From Methanoregula sp. (GTDB taxonomy: Archaea; Halobacteriota; Methanomicrobia; Methanomicrobiales; Methanospirillaceae): a DNA stretch of 8,278 nucleotides. The notes beneath the pieces were generated by a model. It did no database searches, had not been told where the DNA came from, and saw only the letters and a program-made list of their open reading frames with translations. Where the stretch lies: the NCBI GenBank assembly GCA_026394635.1, contig JAPKXV010000311.1, forward strand, positions 1-8,278, read 5' to 3'. Position 1 is the first letter of the stretch. Every line of letters begins with the position of its first letter. Position numbers and translations under genes: made by a program. This document shows positions 1 through 5,193 of the stretch, in pieces.

Positions 1-82
1 CAGGGAAGAAGCCGGCGTAGACGCGGAGCAATCCCGGTAAACATGTTATACTAACCCGGCTACACACTATATTCAGGAGCGC

Positions 83-481
83 GTGACTGCAGTGGACGAA
101 AAACCGGAAATGCCTGAATGTCACCGGCGGGGAAGGCCCCGCGTCCGGCGCATCATTGAAGGAGCCGGAGAATCCCGCTGCTACAAGCCCTGCTGCTGTC
201 CTGAACAGGAAGGCACAGGTGTCTCGTTGCAGCCCGAGGAGATCGAACTTATACGGCTTATCGATCTGGAAGGGCTTGAACAGGAAGAAGCCGCAGAAAA
301 ACTCGGGGTCTCGCGCAAAACTGCATGGCGCGACCTGCACGAAGCCCGCCGCAAGATTGCCGATGCGCTCGTCAACGGAAAGAGTATTGAGATGGCCGGT
401 TGCCAGAAAGCAGCAGACGGGCAGTGCCCGAAGTGCCGGCATTCAGATGCTGATCAGGACTCACGCACCAATTCTGTTTAA
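83..481 (+). CDS. DUF134-family predicted DNA-binding protein, cysteine-rich
   Basis: This is a 132-residue protein. Residues 17-105 resemble the DUF134 family: an N-terminal GRPR-type basic start, a CYKP segment at 33-36 where relatives usually have YFKP, a region rich in acidic and leucine residues at 51-68, then a sigma-like helix-turn-helix (QEEAAEKLGVSRKTAWRDL, about 67-85) and the ending KIADALVNGK. The family is predicted to bind DNA, and no target is established. Cysteines at 33, 37, 38 and 39, plus C107 and a CPKC at 115-118, could bind a metal or sense redox state (inference). The start is uncertain. GTG at 83 lies only 3 bases after AGGAG (75-79), GTG at 92 lies 12 bases after it, and ATG at 110 gives an N-terminus closer to typical relatives. 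The gene ends directly at an oligo-T tract. It may be a local regulator of the downstream genes, but nothing in the sequence proves this. Confidence 0.85.
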   Translation: MTAVDEKPEMPECHRRGRPRVRRIIEGAGESRCYKPCCCPEQEGTGVSLQPEEIELIRLIDLEGLEQEEAAEKLGVSRKTAWRDLHEARRKIADALVNGKSIEMAGCQKAADGQCPKCRHSDADQDSRTNSV

Positions 482-489
482 TTTTTTTT
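482..489 (+). terminator. oligo-T tract after the DUF134 gene
   Basis: Eight consecutive T follow the TAA stop with no gap. Archaeal RNA polymerase terminates at oligo-T tracts without needing a hairpin, so this is a likely transcription end. Two other T8 tracts in the window lie in similar post-gene positions. Confidence 0.6.
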
Positions 490-509
490 CGTGCGCAGGT
501 TCACGTATG

Positions 510-541
510 TTTAAGTATTTTTGCTCATATGTGTAATTATG
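510..541 (+). promoter_or_regulatory. promoter of the DUF169 gene with shared 16-base element
   Basis: TTTAAGTA at 510-517 is an acceptable archaeal TATA box, which would put the transcription start near 538-542. Between the two lies TGCTCATATGTGTAAT (522-537), identical to the sequence at 1424-1439. The element holds a central CATATG palindrome. Its position between TATA box and start point suits an operator or an initiator-region regulatory site. The function is inferred from repetition and position only. Confidence 0.6.
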
Positions 542-573
542 GTCCCCGAATAACGGTGCCATGAGGCGACGAT

Positions 574-1290
574 ATGAGCAATGAACCGATGAAAATACCC
601 ATAAATTATGCCGAGGCGTCTGAAACACTCAAAAAAGTACTTGGCCTGAACGGATCCCCCGTTGCAATCAAATTTGCGACGAGCAATGAGGAGATACCCT
701 CAGGTATGGAGGAACTCGACAAAACGATCCGTCACTGCATGATGGTGAGCATCGCACGCACGGAGGGTAAGACATTCTACGCGACCGTGGGAAAGCACGA
801 GTGCAATGGTGGTGCATGGGCACTGGGGCTCAAAGAGCTGACTCCGACATTAAAGACCGGCGAGTTCTATTTCAAACTGGGAAAATTCGCGAGTTCTGCC
901 GCCTGCAAGCGGACGATCGATAAGGTGTCGCACCTGAATTTCGGTGATACCTATGCCACCCTGTATGCTCCGCTGGAGAAGACGCCGTTCACCCCGCAGA
1001 TTATCATTATCATCGCAAACCCAAGGGGCATGCTGAAGCTCGCCCAGAGTTCCCTGTTCCGGCTCGGCGGGAGAATTTATGCAGAGTTTTCCGGCATCCA
1101 GTCCGTATGCTCGGATGCAACAGCGCAGACATACCTGACCGGCCGGCCGAACTTCTCGCTCGGTTGTGACGGATCGAGAAAATTCTCCGGGATTGGCGAT
1201 GATGAGATGGTGATGGGGCTGCCGGCTGAAATGCTCCCTGAGATTACCGCAGCACTTACCCTTGTGGCAGGTGCACCCGGTTCGAAATAA
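574..1290 (+). CDS. DUF169-family protein
   Basis: This 238-residue soluble protein matches the overall pattern of DUF169 (PF02596), a family common in methanogens and anaerobes with no settled function. Visible marks are the N-terminal NYAEASETLKKVLGL helix, SPVAIKF at about 28-34, an RHCMM segment with C55, HECNGGAWALGL at 75-86 with C77, C111 in SSAACKR, a hydrophobic strand PQIIIIIANP at 141-150, C179 in IQSVCSDA, and C198 in SLGCDGSRKF. The cysteines and H54/H75 could bind a metal or cluster, which is inference. The start is supported by GAGG (563-566) seven bases before the ATG. It has its own promoter carrying the element shared with the 43-codon gene/atwA transcript, which suggests regulation together with methyl-CoM reductase activation. 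The family call is from pattern memory. Confidence 0.88.
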   Translation: MSNEPMKIPINYAEASETLKKVLGLNGSPVAIKFATSNEEIPSGMEELDKTIRHCMMVSIARTEGKTFYATVGKHECNGGAWALGLKELTPTLKTGEFYFKLGKFASSAACKRTIDKVSHLNFGDTYATLYAPLEKTPFTPQIIIIIANPRGMLKLAQSSLFRLGGRIYAEFSGIQSVCSDATAQTYLTGRPNFSLGCDGSRKFSGIGDDEMVMGLPAEMLPEITAALTLVAGAPGSK

Positions 1291-1312
1291 AAAATCTCAA
1301 GGACAGTGAAGC

Positions 1313-1402
1313 GTGGCGGAAGAGCGATGCCTGACGTGCCGGCGCCTTCATGACCGCCGGGAGATGCACGAATGGCAGCGCCCCCGCGTACGTTTTTTTT
1401 AG
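1313..1402 (+). CDS. possible 29-residue CxxC microprotein
   Basis: A GTG-initiated frame of 29 codons follows the DUF169 gene by 22 bases. It encodes a very basic peptide with a CLTC motif at residues 6-9 followed by RRLHDRREMHEW. An AAGGA at about 1298-1302 could serve as a ribosome-binding site, but it lies about 10 bases from the start, which is not ideal. The final codons run through an oligo-T tract (1393-1400) and the stop overlaps its end, so the frame may be fortuitous coding in a 3' untranslated region. The CxxC and basic composition resemble small zinc-knuckle peptides. I do not recognise it, and the evidence is weak. Confidence 0.25.
   Translation: MAEERCLTCRRLHDRREMHEWQRPRVRFF
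1393..1400 (+). terminator. oligo-T tract upstream of the atwA promoter
   Basis: Eight T lie 102 bases after the DUF169 stop and just before the promoter at 1412. This fits an archaeal oligo-T terminator closing the DUF169 transcript. Confidence 0.5.
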
Positions 1403-1411
1403 ACCCCGATC

Positions 1412-1442
1412 CTTAAATCTTTATGCTCATATGTGTAATAAT
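1412..1442 (+). promoter_or_regulatory. promoter of the 43-codon gene/atwA with shared 16-base element
   Basis: CTTAAATC at 1412-1419 is a TATA-like box. TGCTCATATGTGTAAT at 1424-1439 is identical to 522-537, and the TATA-like sequence before it also aligns without gaps. Expected transcription starts near 1440, giving a leader of about 30 bases to the ATG at 1470. Both transcripts then carry CATGAGG plus seven bases plus ATG, so the whole promoter-leader layout is shared. Confidence 0.6.
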
Positions 1443-1469
1443 TCCCTGCGAAGATCATGAGGAACTGGT

Positions 1470-1601
1470 ATGTCGAACTTTGACGGAACCGGGCGGGTCA
1501 TAGGCAGGGAAATGGGGGCCTGCAAAAAAGGCAACGACTGCTCATTGTGCCAGAGGACGGCTACACCAGAAGACAAAAAAGAAAAAACAAATACCGGATA
1601 A
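1470..1601 (+). CDS. 43-residue cysteine-containing small protein upstream of atwA
   Basis: This short frame encodes 43 residues with three cysteines in a C-x5-C-x2-C arrangement (C18, C24, C27), followed by a charged lysine-rich tail. I do not recognise the family. Support comes from the start: CATGAGG ends seven bases before the ATG, exactly as in the DUF169 gene, and the promoter element upstream is shared. It is the first frame after the promoter, and its stop lies 11 bases before the atwA ATG. The atwA start itself has only a weak ribosome-binding site, so translation of atwA may depend on this frame. It could be a true microprotein that binds metal and acts with the activation machinery, or a leader peptide for atwA. 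Both roles are inference. Confidence 0.55.
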   Translation: MSNFDGTGRVIGREMGACKKGNDCSLCQRTATPEDKKEKTNTG

Positions 1602-1612
1602 CGGGCGATACC

Positions 1613-3214
1613 ATGACCACCCCATTTCTTTCTGTTGATAATCTCTGCATGGAGTTCGAAGGAAAAAAAGTATTGAGCAATATTTCCTTTGAGATCCCGG
1701 AAGGGGAGATCGTCGGAGTTATCGGCAGGAGCGGTGCGGGAAAGAGCGTGCTCATGCACCTGCTCCGGGGCATCGAGGACCCCCCGACCTCCGGCTCGAT
1801 CATGTACCATGTAGCTGCCTGCGACACCTGCAGGCATATGGAAGTCCAGAGCAGGGCGGGCAGTACGTGCCCGCAGTGCAGGGGTCACCTCTTCGCAGCG
1901 GATATCGATCTCTGGGACGAGAAAAGCGATGGGATGAAGTCCGGGGTGATGCGCCGGACCGCGATCATGTTCCAGCGCACGTTCGCCCTGTACGGCGACG
2001 ACCGGGTGATCGAAAACGTGCTCCATGCATTAGATGACATCAATTATCCTCAGGAGAAGGCGATCAACCGGGCTGCTGACTTGATCGATCAGGTGCGGCT
2101 TTCGCACCGGATGATGCATATTGCCCGCGACCTTTCCGGCGGCGAGAAACAGAGGGTCGTGCTCGCCCGGCAGCTCGCCAAGAACCCGGCCATGCTCTTT
2201 GCCGATGAACCGACGGGTACACTCGATCCGGAGACGGCACGGCTGGTGCATGCGATGCTTATTGACGCAGCGAAGAAGAACGGCATGGGGATGGTCGTGA
2301 CTTCGCACTTCTCGAAGGTCATCGAGGACATGGCAAACCGTGCCATCCTCCTTGTGGATGGCGAGGTTGCGAAAATCGGTACTCCAAAAGACGTGATCCG
2401 GTCATTCGTCAAGGATCATCACGAAGAAGAGTACGAGATCCCGCAGCAGTTCGGCGAGAAGGTTCTGGCTGCACGCGACGTAACCAAACGCTACTTCTCG
2501 GTCGATCGCGGTGTAGTCAGAGCGGTCAACGTCGTCACGTTCGATGTGGCAAAGAAGGAGATCTTCGGCATCATTGGCAAGAGCGGTGCGGGCAAGACAA
2601 CGCTCTCACGAATGATCGCCGGTATCATCGAACCCACGAGCGGGGAGATGAACATCCGTATCGGTGATGACTGGGTAGACATGACCAAACCCGGCATCGA
2701 CCAGCGCGGCAGGGCAAAGGAGTATATCGGGCTGTTGCATCAGGAATATGATCTCTATCCCCACCGCACTGTGCTCGACAACCTGACCGATGCAATCGGG
2801 CTGGAGTTCCCCAAAGAGCTCGCGATGAGAAAAGCCCTCATCACGCTGGGCATGGCGGGATTTACCGAAGAGAAAGCAAAAGAGATCCTCAACCGGCTCC
2901 CGGGCGAACTATCCGATGGCGAGCGGCACCGGGTTGCGCTGGCACAGGTGCTCATCCGTGAGCCGCGCCTCGTGATACTCGATGAGCCGACCGGCACGAT
3001 GGACCCGATCACAAAACAGGATGTGAAATACTCGATCCGGAACGCCCGCGACGAGATGGACGAGACATTTATCGTCGTCTCGCATGATCTGGAATTTGTA
3101 AAAGACATCTGTGACAGGGTTGCACTCATGCGGGGCGGGAAAATTATTCAGATGGGTAAGACTGCTGATGTCCTTGCGAGCCTTACCCCAGAGGAACGGG
3201 ACAGTACGGCATAA
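1613..3214 (+). CDS. atwA: methyl-coenzyme M reductase activation component A2 (tandem ABC ATPase)
   Basis: This 533-residue soluble protein contains two ABC ATPase domains and no membrane segments. Domain 1 has Walker A GRSGAGKS (38-45), Q-loop Q121, signature LSGGEKQ (174-180), Walker B MLFADEP (194-200) and H232. Domain 2 has Walker A GKSGAGKT (322-329), H376-Q377 in the Q-loop region, a variant signature LSDGERH (433-439), Walker B LVILDEP (453-459) and H491. Between Walker A and the Q-loop of domain 1 lies an insert with two CxxC pairs (C70, C73, C86, C89), like a zinc ribbon. Length and layout fit component A2, which supplies ATP hydrolysis for reductive activation of the nickel cofactor F430 in methyl-CoM reductase. 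ATG 1613 is preferred over ATG 1547 because the family begins near MTTPFLSVDNL and the longer start would lie inside the 43-codon frame. The ribosome-binding site is weak, suggesting translational coupling. Confidence 0.94.
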   Translation: MTTPFLSVDNLCMEFEGKKVLSNISFEIPEGEIVGVIGRSGAGKSVLMHLLRGIEDPPTSGSIMYHVAACDTCRHMEVQSRAGSTCPQCRGHLFAADIDLWDEKSDGMKSGVMRRTAIMFQRTFALYGDDRVIENVLHALDDINYPQEKAINRAADLIDQVRLSHRMMHIARDLSGGEKQRVVLARQLAKNPAMLFADEPTGTLDPETARLVHAMLIDAAKKNGMGMVVTSHFSKVIEDMANRAILLVDGEVAKIGTPKDVIRSFVKDHHEEEYEIPQQFGEKVLAARDVTKRYFSVDRGVVRAVNVVTFDVAKKEIFGIIGKSGAGKTTLSRMIAGIIEPTSGEMNIRIGDDWVDMTKPGIDQRGRAKEYIGLLHQEYDLYPHRTVLDNLTDAIGLEFPKELAMRKALITLGMAGFTEEKAKEILNRLPGELSDGERHRVALAQVLIREPRLVILDEPTGTMDPITKQDVKYSIRNARDEMDETFIVVSHDLEFVKDICDRVALMRGGKIIQMGKTADVLASLTPEERDSTA

Positions 3215-3236
3215 CCATCTGGCACCCGGTCAAAAA

Positions 3237-3250
3237 AATCTTTTTATATC
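3237..3250 (+). promoter_or_regulatory. TATA box of the cupin gene
   Basis: TTTTTATAT at 3241-3249 follows an A-rich stretch that suits a TFB-recognition element. A start near 3272 would give a leader of about 25 bases before the ATG at 3297. The cupin gene therefore probably has its own promoter, 22 bases after the atwA stop. Confidence 0.6.
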
Positions 3251-3296
3251 CGAATATGCAAAAATTCAGCACAGAGATGCAAAAGAAGGTCAAGGT

Positions 3297-3635
3297 ATGA
3301 AAATCACTGATGTTTCTCAGGTGGTGTCGGGTCCAAACCCCCACCATGTCGATGCACGAAAGATTTACGAATCCCCTCATGCGATGGCAGTCGTGATCAC
3401 CCTTAAGCCCGGGGAATCATTAAAGAAGCATATCACACCGGTCGATGTCTTTTTCTACGTCCTTGAAGGAGCAGGTGTCATCGAGATTGGCGATGAGAGA
3501 CAGACCGTGGGCAGGGATATGCTCGTTGAGAGCCCCGCAAGGATTCCCCACCGCTGGATCAACGAGAGCACAGCACTATTTCGGGTGCTCGTTATCAAGG
3601 TGCCCAGACCAACGGAAGAAACCAGACTGCTCTGA
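3297..3635 (+). CDS. small single-domain cupin protein
   Basis: This 112-residue protein has a single cupin beta-barrel domain. Motif 1 is degenerate: GESLKKHITPVDVFFYVLEG (39-58) keeps the glycines and one histidine, but the second histidine of the usual HxH is threonine and the glutamate is not in place. Motif 2, around GRDMLVESPARIPHRWIN (72-89), keeps a histidine and the asparagine. A bound metal would need unusual ligands, or the protein may bind a small ligand without metal. Substrate and role cannot be read from the sequence. ATG 3297 is chosen because AGAAGGT (3284-3290) lies six bases upstream and the protein then begins at a normal cupin N-terminus. A longer in-frame start at 3111 would lie inside atwA. 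A functional link to the next gene, a radical SAM protein, is possible but only from adjacency. Confidence 0.87.
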   Translation: MKITDVSQVVSGPNPHHVDARKIYESPHAMAVVITLKPGESLKKHITPVDVFFYVLEGAGVIEIGDERQTVGRDMLVESPARIPHRWINESTALFRVLVIKVPRPTEETRLL

Positions 3636-3721
3636 TCAGTGCCTGCATCCGGTATCCCCTCTTTGCCTATCTGTGTATTTCCGATTGATGCCGGTGCACG
3701 TGATATCTCATGAGATCCTTT

Positions 3722-3738
3722 AAAACCTGCGGGTTTTT
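3722..3738 (+). terminator. hairpin with T tract after the cupin gene
   Basis: AAAACC (3722-3727), loop TGCG, then GGTTTT (3732-3737) form a perfect six-pair stem ending in five T. This could be the cupin terminator. CCTTTAAAA at 3717-3725 overlaps it and could instead be a TATA box for the downstream gene, so the reading is ambiguous. Confidence 0.4.
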
Positions 3739-3773
3739 CAGATTTTGCGGCGAAACGAGGGTGAAAAGAAAAC

Positions 3774-3794
3774 ACATATACGGAAAAGAAGGGT
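3774..3794 (+). promoter_or_regulatory. possible TATA box and ribosome-binding site of the radical SAM gene
   Basis: ACATATAC at 3774-3781 could be a TATA box, but it would start transcription close to the ATG at 3806, giving a nearly leaderless message. AAGGGT at 3789-3794 is a modest ribosome-binding site 11 bases before the ATG, which would be used if transcription starts further up, for example from CCTTTAAAA at 3717-3725. The two signals are not compatible with each other. Confidence 0.3.
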
Positions 3795-3805
3795 AAATCT
3801 GTGTA

Positions 3806-4960
3806 ATGAAAAATCCTTTTCATGTGATGCTCATTCCGACGTTAGGCTGTCCTTCCAAGTGCAGTTATTGCTGGAGTTCTGATGAAGGATCGCCGATAAT
3901 GAGCATCGAGACCATCAAAGAAGTGGTCGCATGGCTCAAGGATTTCCGGACAGACCGTGTCACCTTCACCTTCCATGGGGGAGAACCGCTCCTTGCCGGT
4001 GCTGATTTTTACCGTCAGGCGCTGCCGCTGCTCTCCCGTGGGTTGCCCCAGCTTAACCCGGAATTTGCCCTGCAGTCCAATCTCTGGAGGATGACCCCCG
4101 AAATCGCCCAGGTCCTCGCGGAGTATCATGTGCCGATCGGCTCCAGTATTGACGGCCCAAAAGAGATCAATGACCTGCAGAGAGGCAACGGGTACTTCGA
4201 GAAGACCATGCGGGGCTATGAGATTGCAAAGGCTCATGGTCTCAATGTGAGATTCATCTGCACGTTTACCAACCAGTCCGTCAAGTCCCGCGAGGAGATC
4301 TTTTCCTTTTTTTTAAAAAACGGTTTTACCCTGAAGCTCCATCCCGCACTGCCATCGCTGCGGTCGGAAAATCCCCGCCGGTGGGCGCTGGAACCTGAAG
4401 AATATGGAGACCTGCTGGTATACCTTCTCGATAAATCGCTCGAACACCTGCAGGAGATCGATGTGATGAATATCAACGACCTGTTCCGGTGCGTGTTCAC
4501 CCGGAGGGGCAATGTCTGTACATTTGCAGACTGCATGGGAAACACCTTTGCGGTTGGACCCGACGGGAGCATCTATCCCTGTTACCGGTTCGTCGGCATG
4601 CCGGAATACATAATGGGCAACGTGTATGACCATCCCACCGTTGACGATCTTGCCAAATCCGATGCATGGAAACTGATGTTTGGGTATAAGGAGTATGTTG
4701 ACACCACATGCGGGGAATGCAAACATATCAGATATTGCCGGGGCGGCTGTCCCTACAATGCCATTGCACCGACTGACGGTAAAATACAAGGCGTTGACCC
4801 CCACTGTGTTGCCTACAAGAGGATCTTTGACGAGATAACGGACCGGCTCAATAAAGAGATGGGAGAGTCCCCGATGATGGAGATGGGTTTTTTGTCAAAA
4901 CCCAAGAAGGGAGCCAGACCGAAAGTCATGGCATTAATGCATAAGATGGTATCAACATAA
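3806..4960 (+). CDS. radical SAM/SPASM protein, probable peptide-modifying type
   Basis: This 384-residue cytoplasmic enzyme has the radical SAM cluster motif CPSKCSYC (C15, C19, C22), the GGE motif in HGGEPLL (57-63) and SSIDGP at 113-118. The C-terminal half carries a SPASM-type set of cysteines for extra iron-sulfur clusters: C238, C243, C259, then C302-x2-C305-x5-C311-x3-C315 and C334. The layout resembles anaerobic sulfatase-maturating enzymes and the methanogen family I recall as the Mhun_1560-type putative peptide-modifying enzymes (not checked by search). In sulfatase maturases the cysteine of the PC motif is followed by an aspartate proposed as catalytic base. Here it is tyrosine (C259-Y260), which argues against sulfatase activation. 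No sulfatase or obvious substrate peptide is encoded beside it. The C-terminal 30 residues form a basic, methionine-rich tail. The gene holds a T8A6 run at 4307-4320. Confidence 0.93.
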   Translation: MKNPFHVMLIPTLGCPSKCSYCWSSDEGSPIMSIETIKEVVAWLKDFRTDRVTFTFHGGEPLLAGADFYRQALPLLSRGLPQLNPEFALQSNLWRMTPEIAQVLAEYHVPIGSSIDGPKEINDLQRGNGYFEKTMRGYEIAKAHGLNVRFICTFTNQSVKSREEIFSFFLKNGFTLKLHPALPSLRSENPRRWALEPEEYGDLLVYLLDKSLEHLQEIDVMNINDLFRCVFTRRGNVCTFADCMGNTFAVGPDGSIYPCYRFVGMPEYIMGNVYDHPTVDDLAKSDAWKLMFGYKEYVDTTCGECKHIRYCRGGCPYNAIAPTDGKIQGVDPHCVAYKRIFDEITDRLNKEMGESPMMEMGFLSKPKKGARPKVMALMHKMVST

Positions 4961-4972
4961 TATCAACTCAAC

Positions 4973-4980
4973 TTTTTTTT
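4973..4980 (+). terminator. oligo-T tract after the radical SAM gene
   Basis: Eight T lie 12 bases after the stop codon. This is a probable archaeal oligo-T terminator that separates the radical SAM transcript from the mtr operon. Confidence 0.55.
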
Positions 4981-5025
4981 CGTTAAAGTAAATTTACATG
5001 CGTAAAATCCTGCAATTTTTGCTTC

Positions 5026-5086
5026 TTTTATAAAACGGGCAAATTTAATTGCGATCCGAGGAATTTTGTTTCGAAACCTTTTAATG
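5026..5086 (+). promoter_or_regulatory. mtr operon promoter region, two candidate TATA boxes
   Basis: The 233-base gap before mtrE is very AT-rich in its first 150 bases. TTTTATAAAA (5026-5035) is the closer match to box A and would start transcription near 5057, leaving a leader of about 135 bases. CGAAACC followed by TTTTAATG (5072-5086) looks like a TFB-recognition element plus box A and would start transcription near 5108, leaving about 85 bases. Either or both may be used. A partial palindrome GCAAATTTAATTGC (5039-5052) lies between them and could be a protein-binding site. Confidence 0.5.
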
Positions 5087-5106
5087 AAGTACAGACCAAT
5101 TTTAGA

Positions 5107-5193
5107 ATGACCACAAAGAGTTTTAACTCGATGTGCGTGGCATTGCATTTTGAATACTCTCGTGCACTCTTCAGCACGCAGGGAGGAGGCTAA
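5107..5193 (+). other. 28-codon leader frame abutting mtrE
   Basis: An ATG-initiated frame of 28 codons ends with a TAA directly before the mtrE ATG (TAAATG). It has no ribosome-binding site, but its ATG coincides with the transcription start predicted from the second TATA candidate, so leaderless translation is conceivable. A frame this short is expected by chance fairly often, and the peptide shows no recognisable motif. I list it as a possible upstream frame, not as a gene. Confidence 0.2.
5161..5189 (+). promoter_or_regulatory. leader hairpin and ribosome-binding site of mtrE
   Basis: CGTGC (5161-5165) and GCACG (5174-5178) form a five-pair stem with an eight-base loop, three bases before the very strong ribosome-binding site GGAGGAGG (5182-5189). 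An upstream TGCGTG (5134-5139) can pair instead with CACGCA (5175-5180), so two mutually exclusive structures are possible next to the site of translation initiation. Confidence 0.35.

Noticed and set aside
2..40. Possible C-terminal end of an upstream gene (frame ending in TAA at 38-40)
   Set aside because: Only 12 codons are visible and another frame and strand are equally open, so it cannot be supported.
1547..1612. Longer N-terminus for AtwA starting at ATG 1547
   Set aside because: The 22 extra residues are basic and unlike the family start, no ribosome-binding site precedes them, and they overlap the 43-codon frame.
1427..2026. Long antisense frame opposite the start of atwA
   Set aside because: It covers the promoter, the 43-codon frame and conserved ABC motifs on the other strand. 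The composition is that expected of a shadow frame.
3111..3296. Longer cupin starting inside atwA
   Set aside because: The extension uses the atwA 3' end and a promoter region out of frame, while ATG 3297 has a good ribosome-binding site and a normal cupin start.
3640..3714. 24-codon GTG frame between the cupin and the radical SAM gene, considered as a precursor peptide
   Set aside because: It has no ribosome-binding site, one cysteine only, and no repeated or modifiable core.
3800..3807. Third copy of TGTGTAAT before the radical SAM gene
   Set aside because: Only eight bases match the shared promoter element and the position over the ATG differs, so chance is sufficient.
3445..3823. Frames on both strands overlapping the cupin 3' end and the following gap
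   Set aside because: They overlap the cupin coding sequence and show no recognisable domains or start signals.
4963..5148. 61-codon minus-strand frame in the mtr promoter region
   Set aside because: It consists of AT-rich promoter and terminator sequence read backwards, giving Lys/Phe/Ile-rich low-information protein with no start signal.
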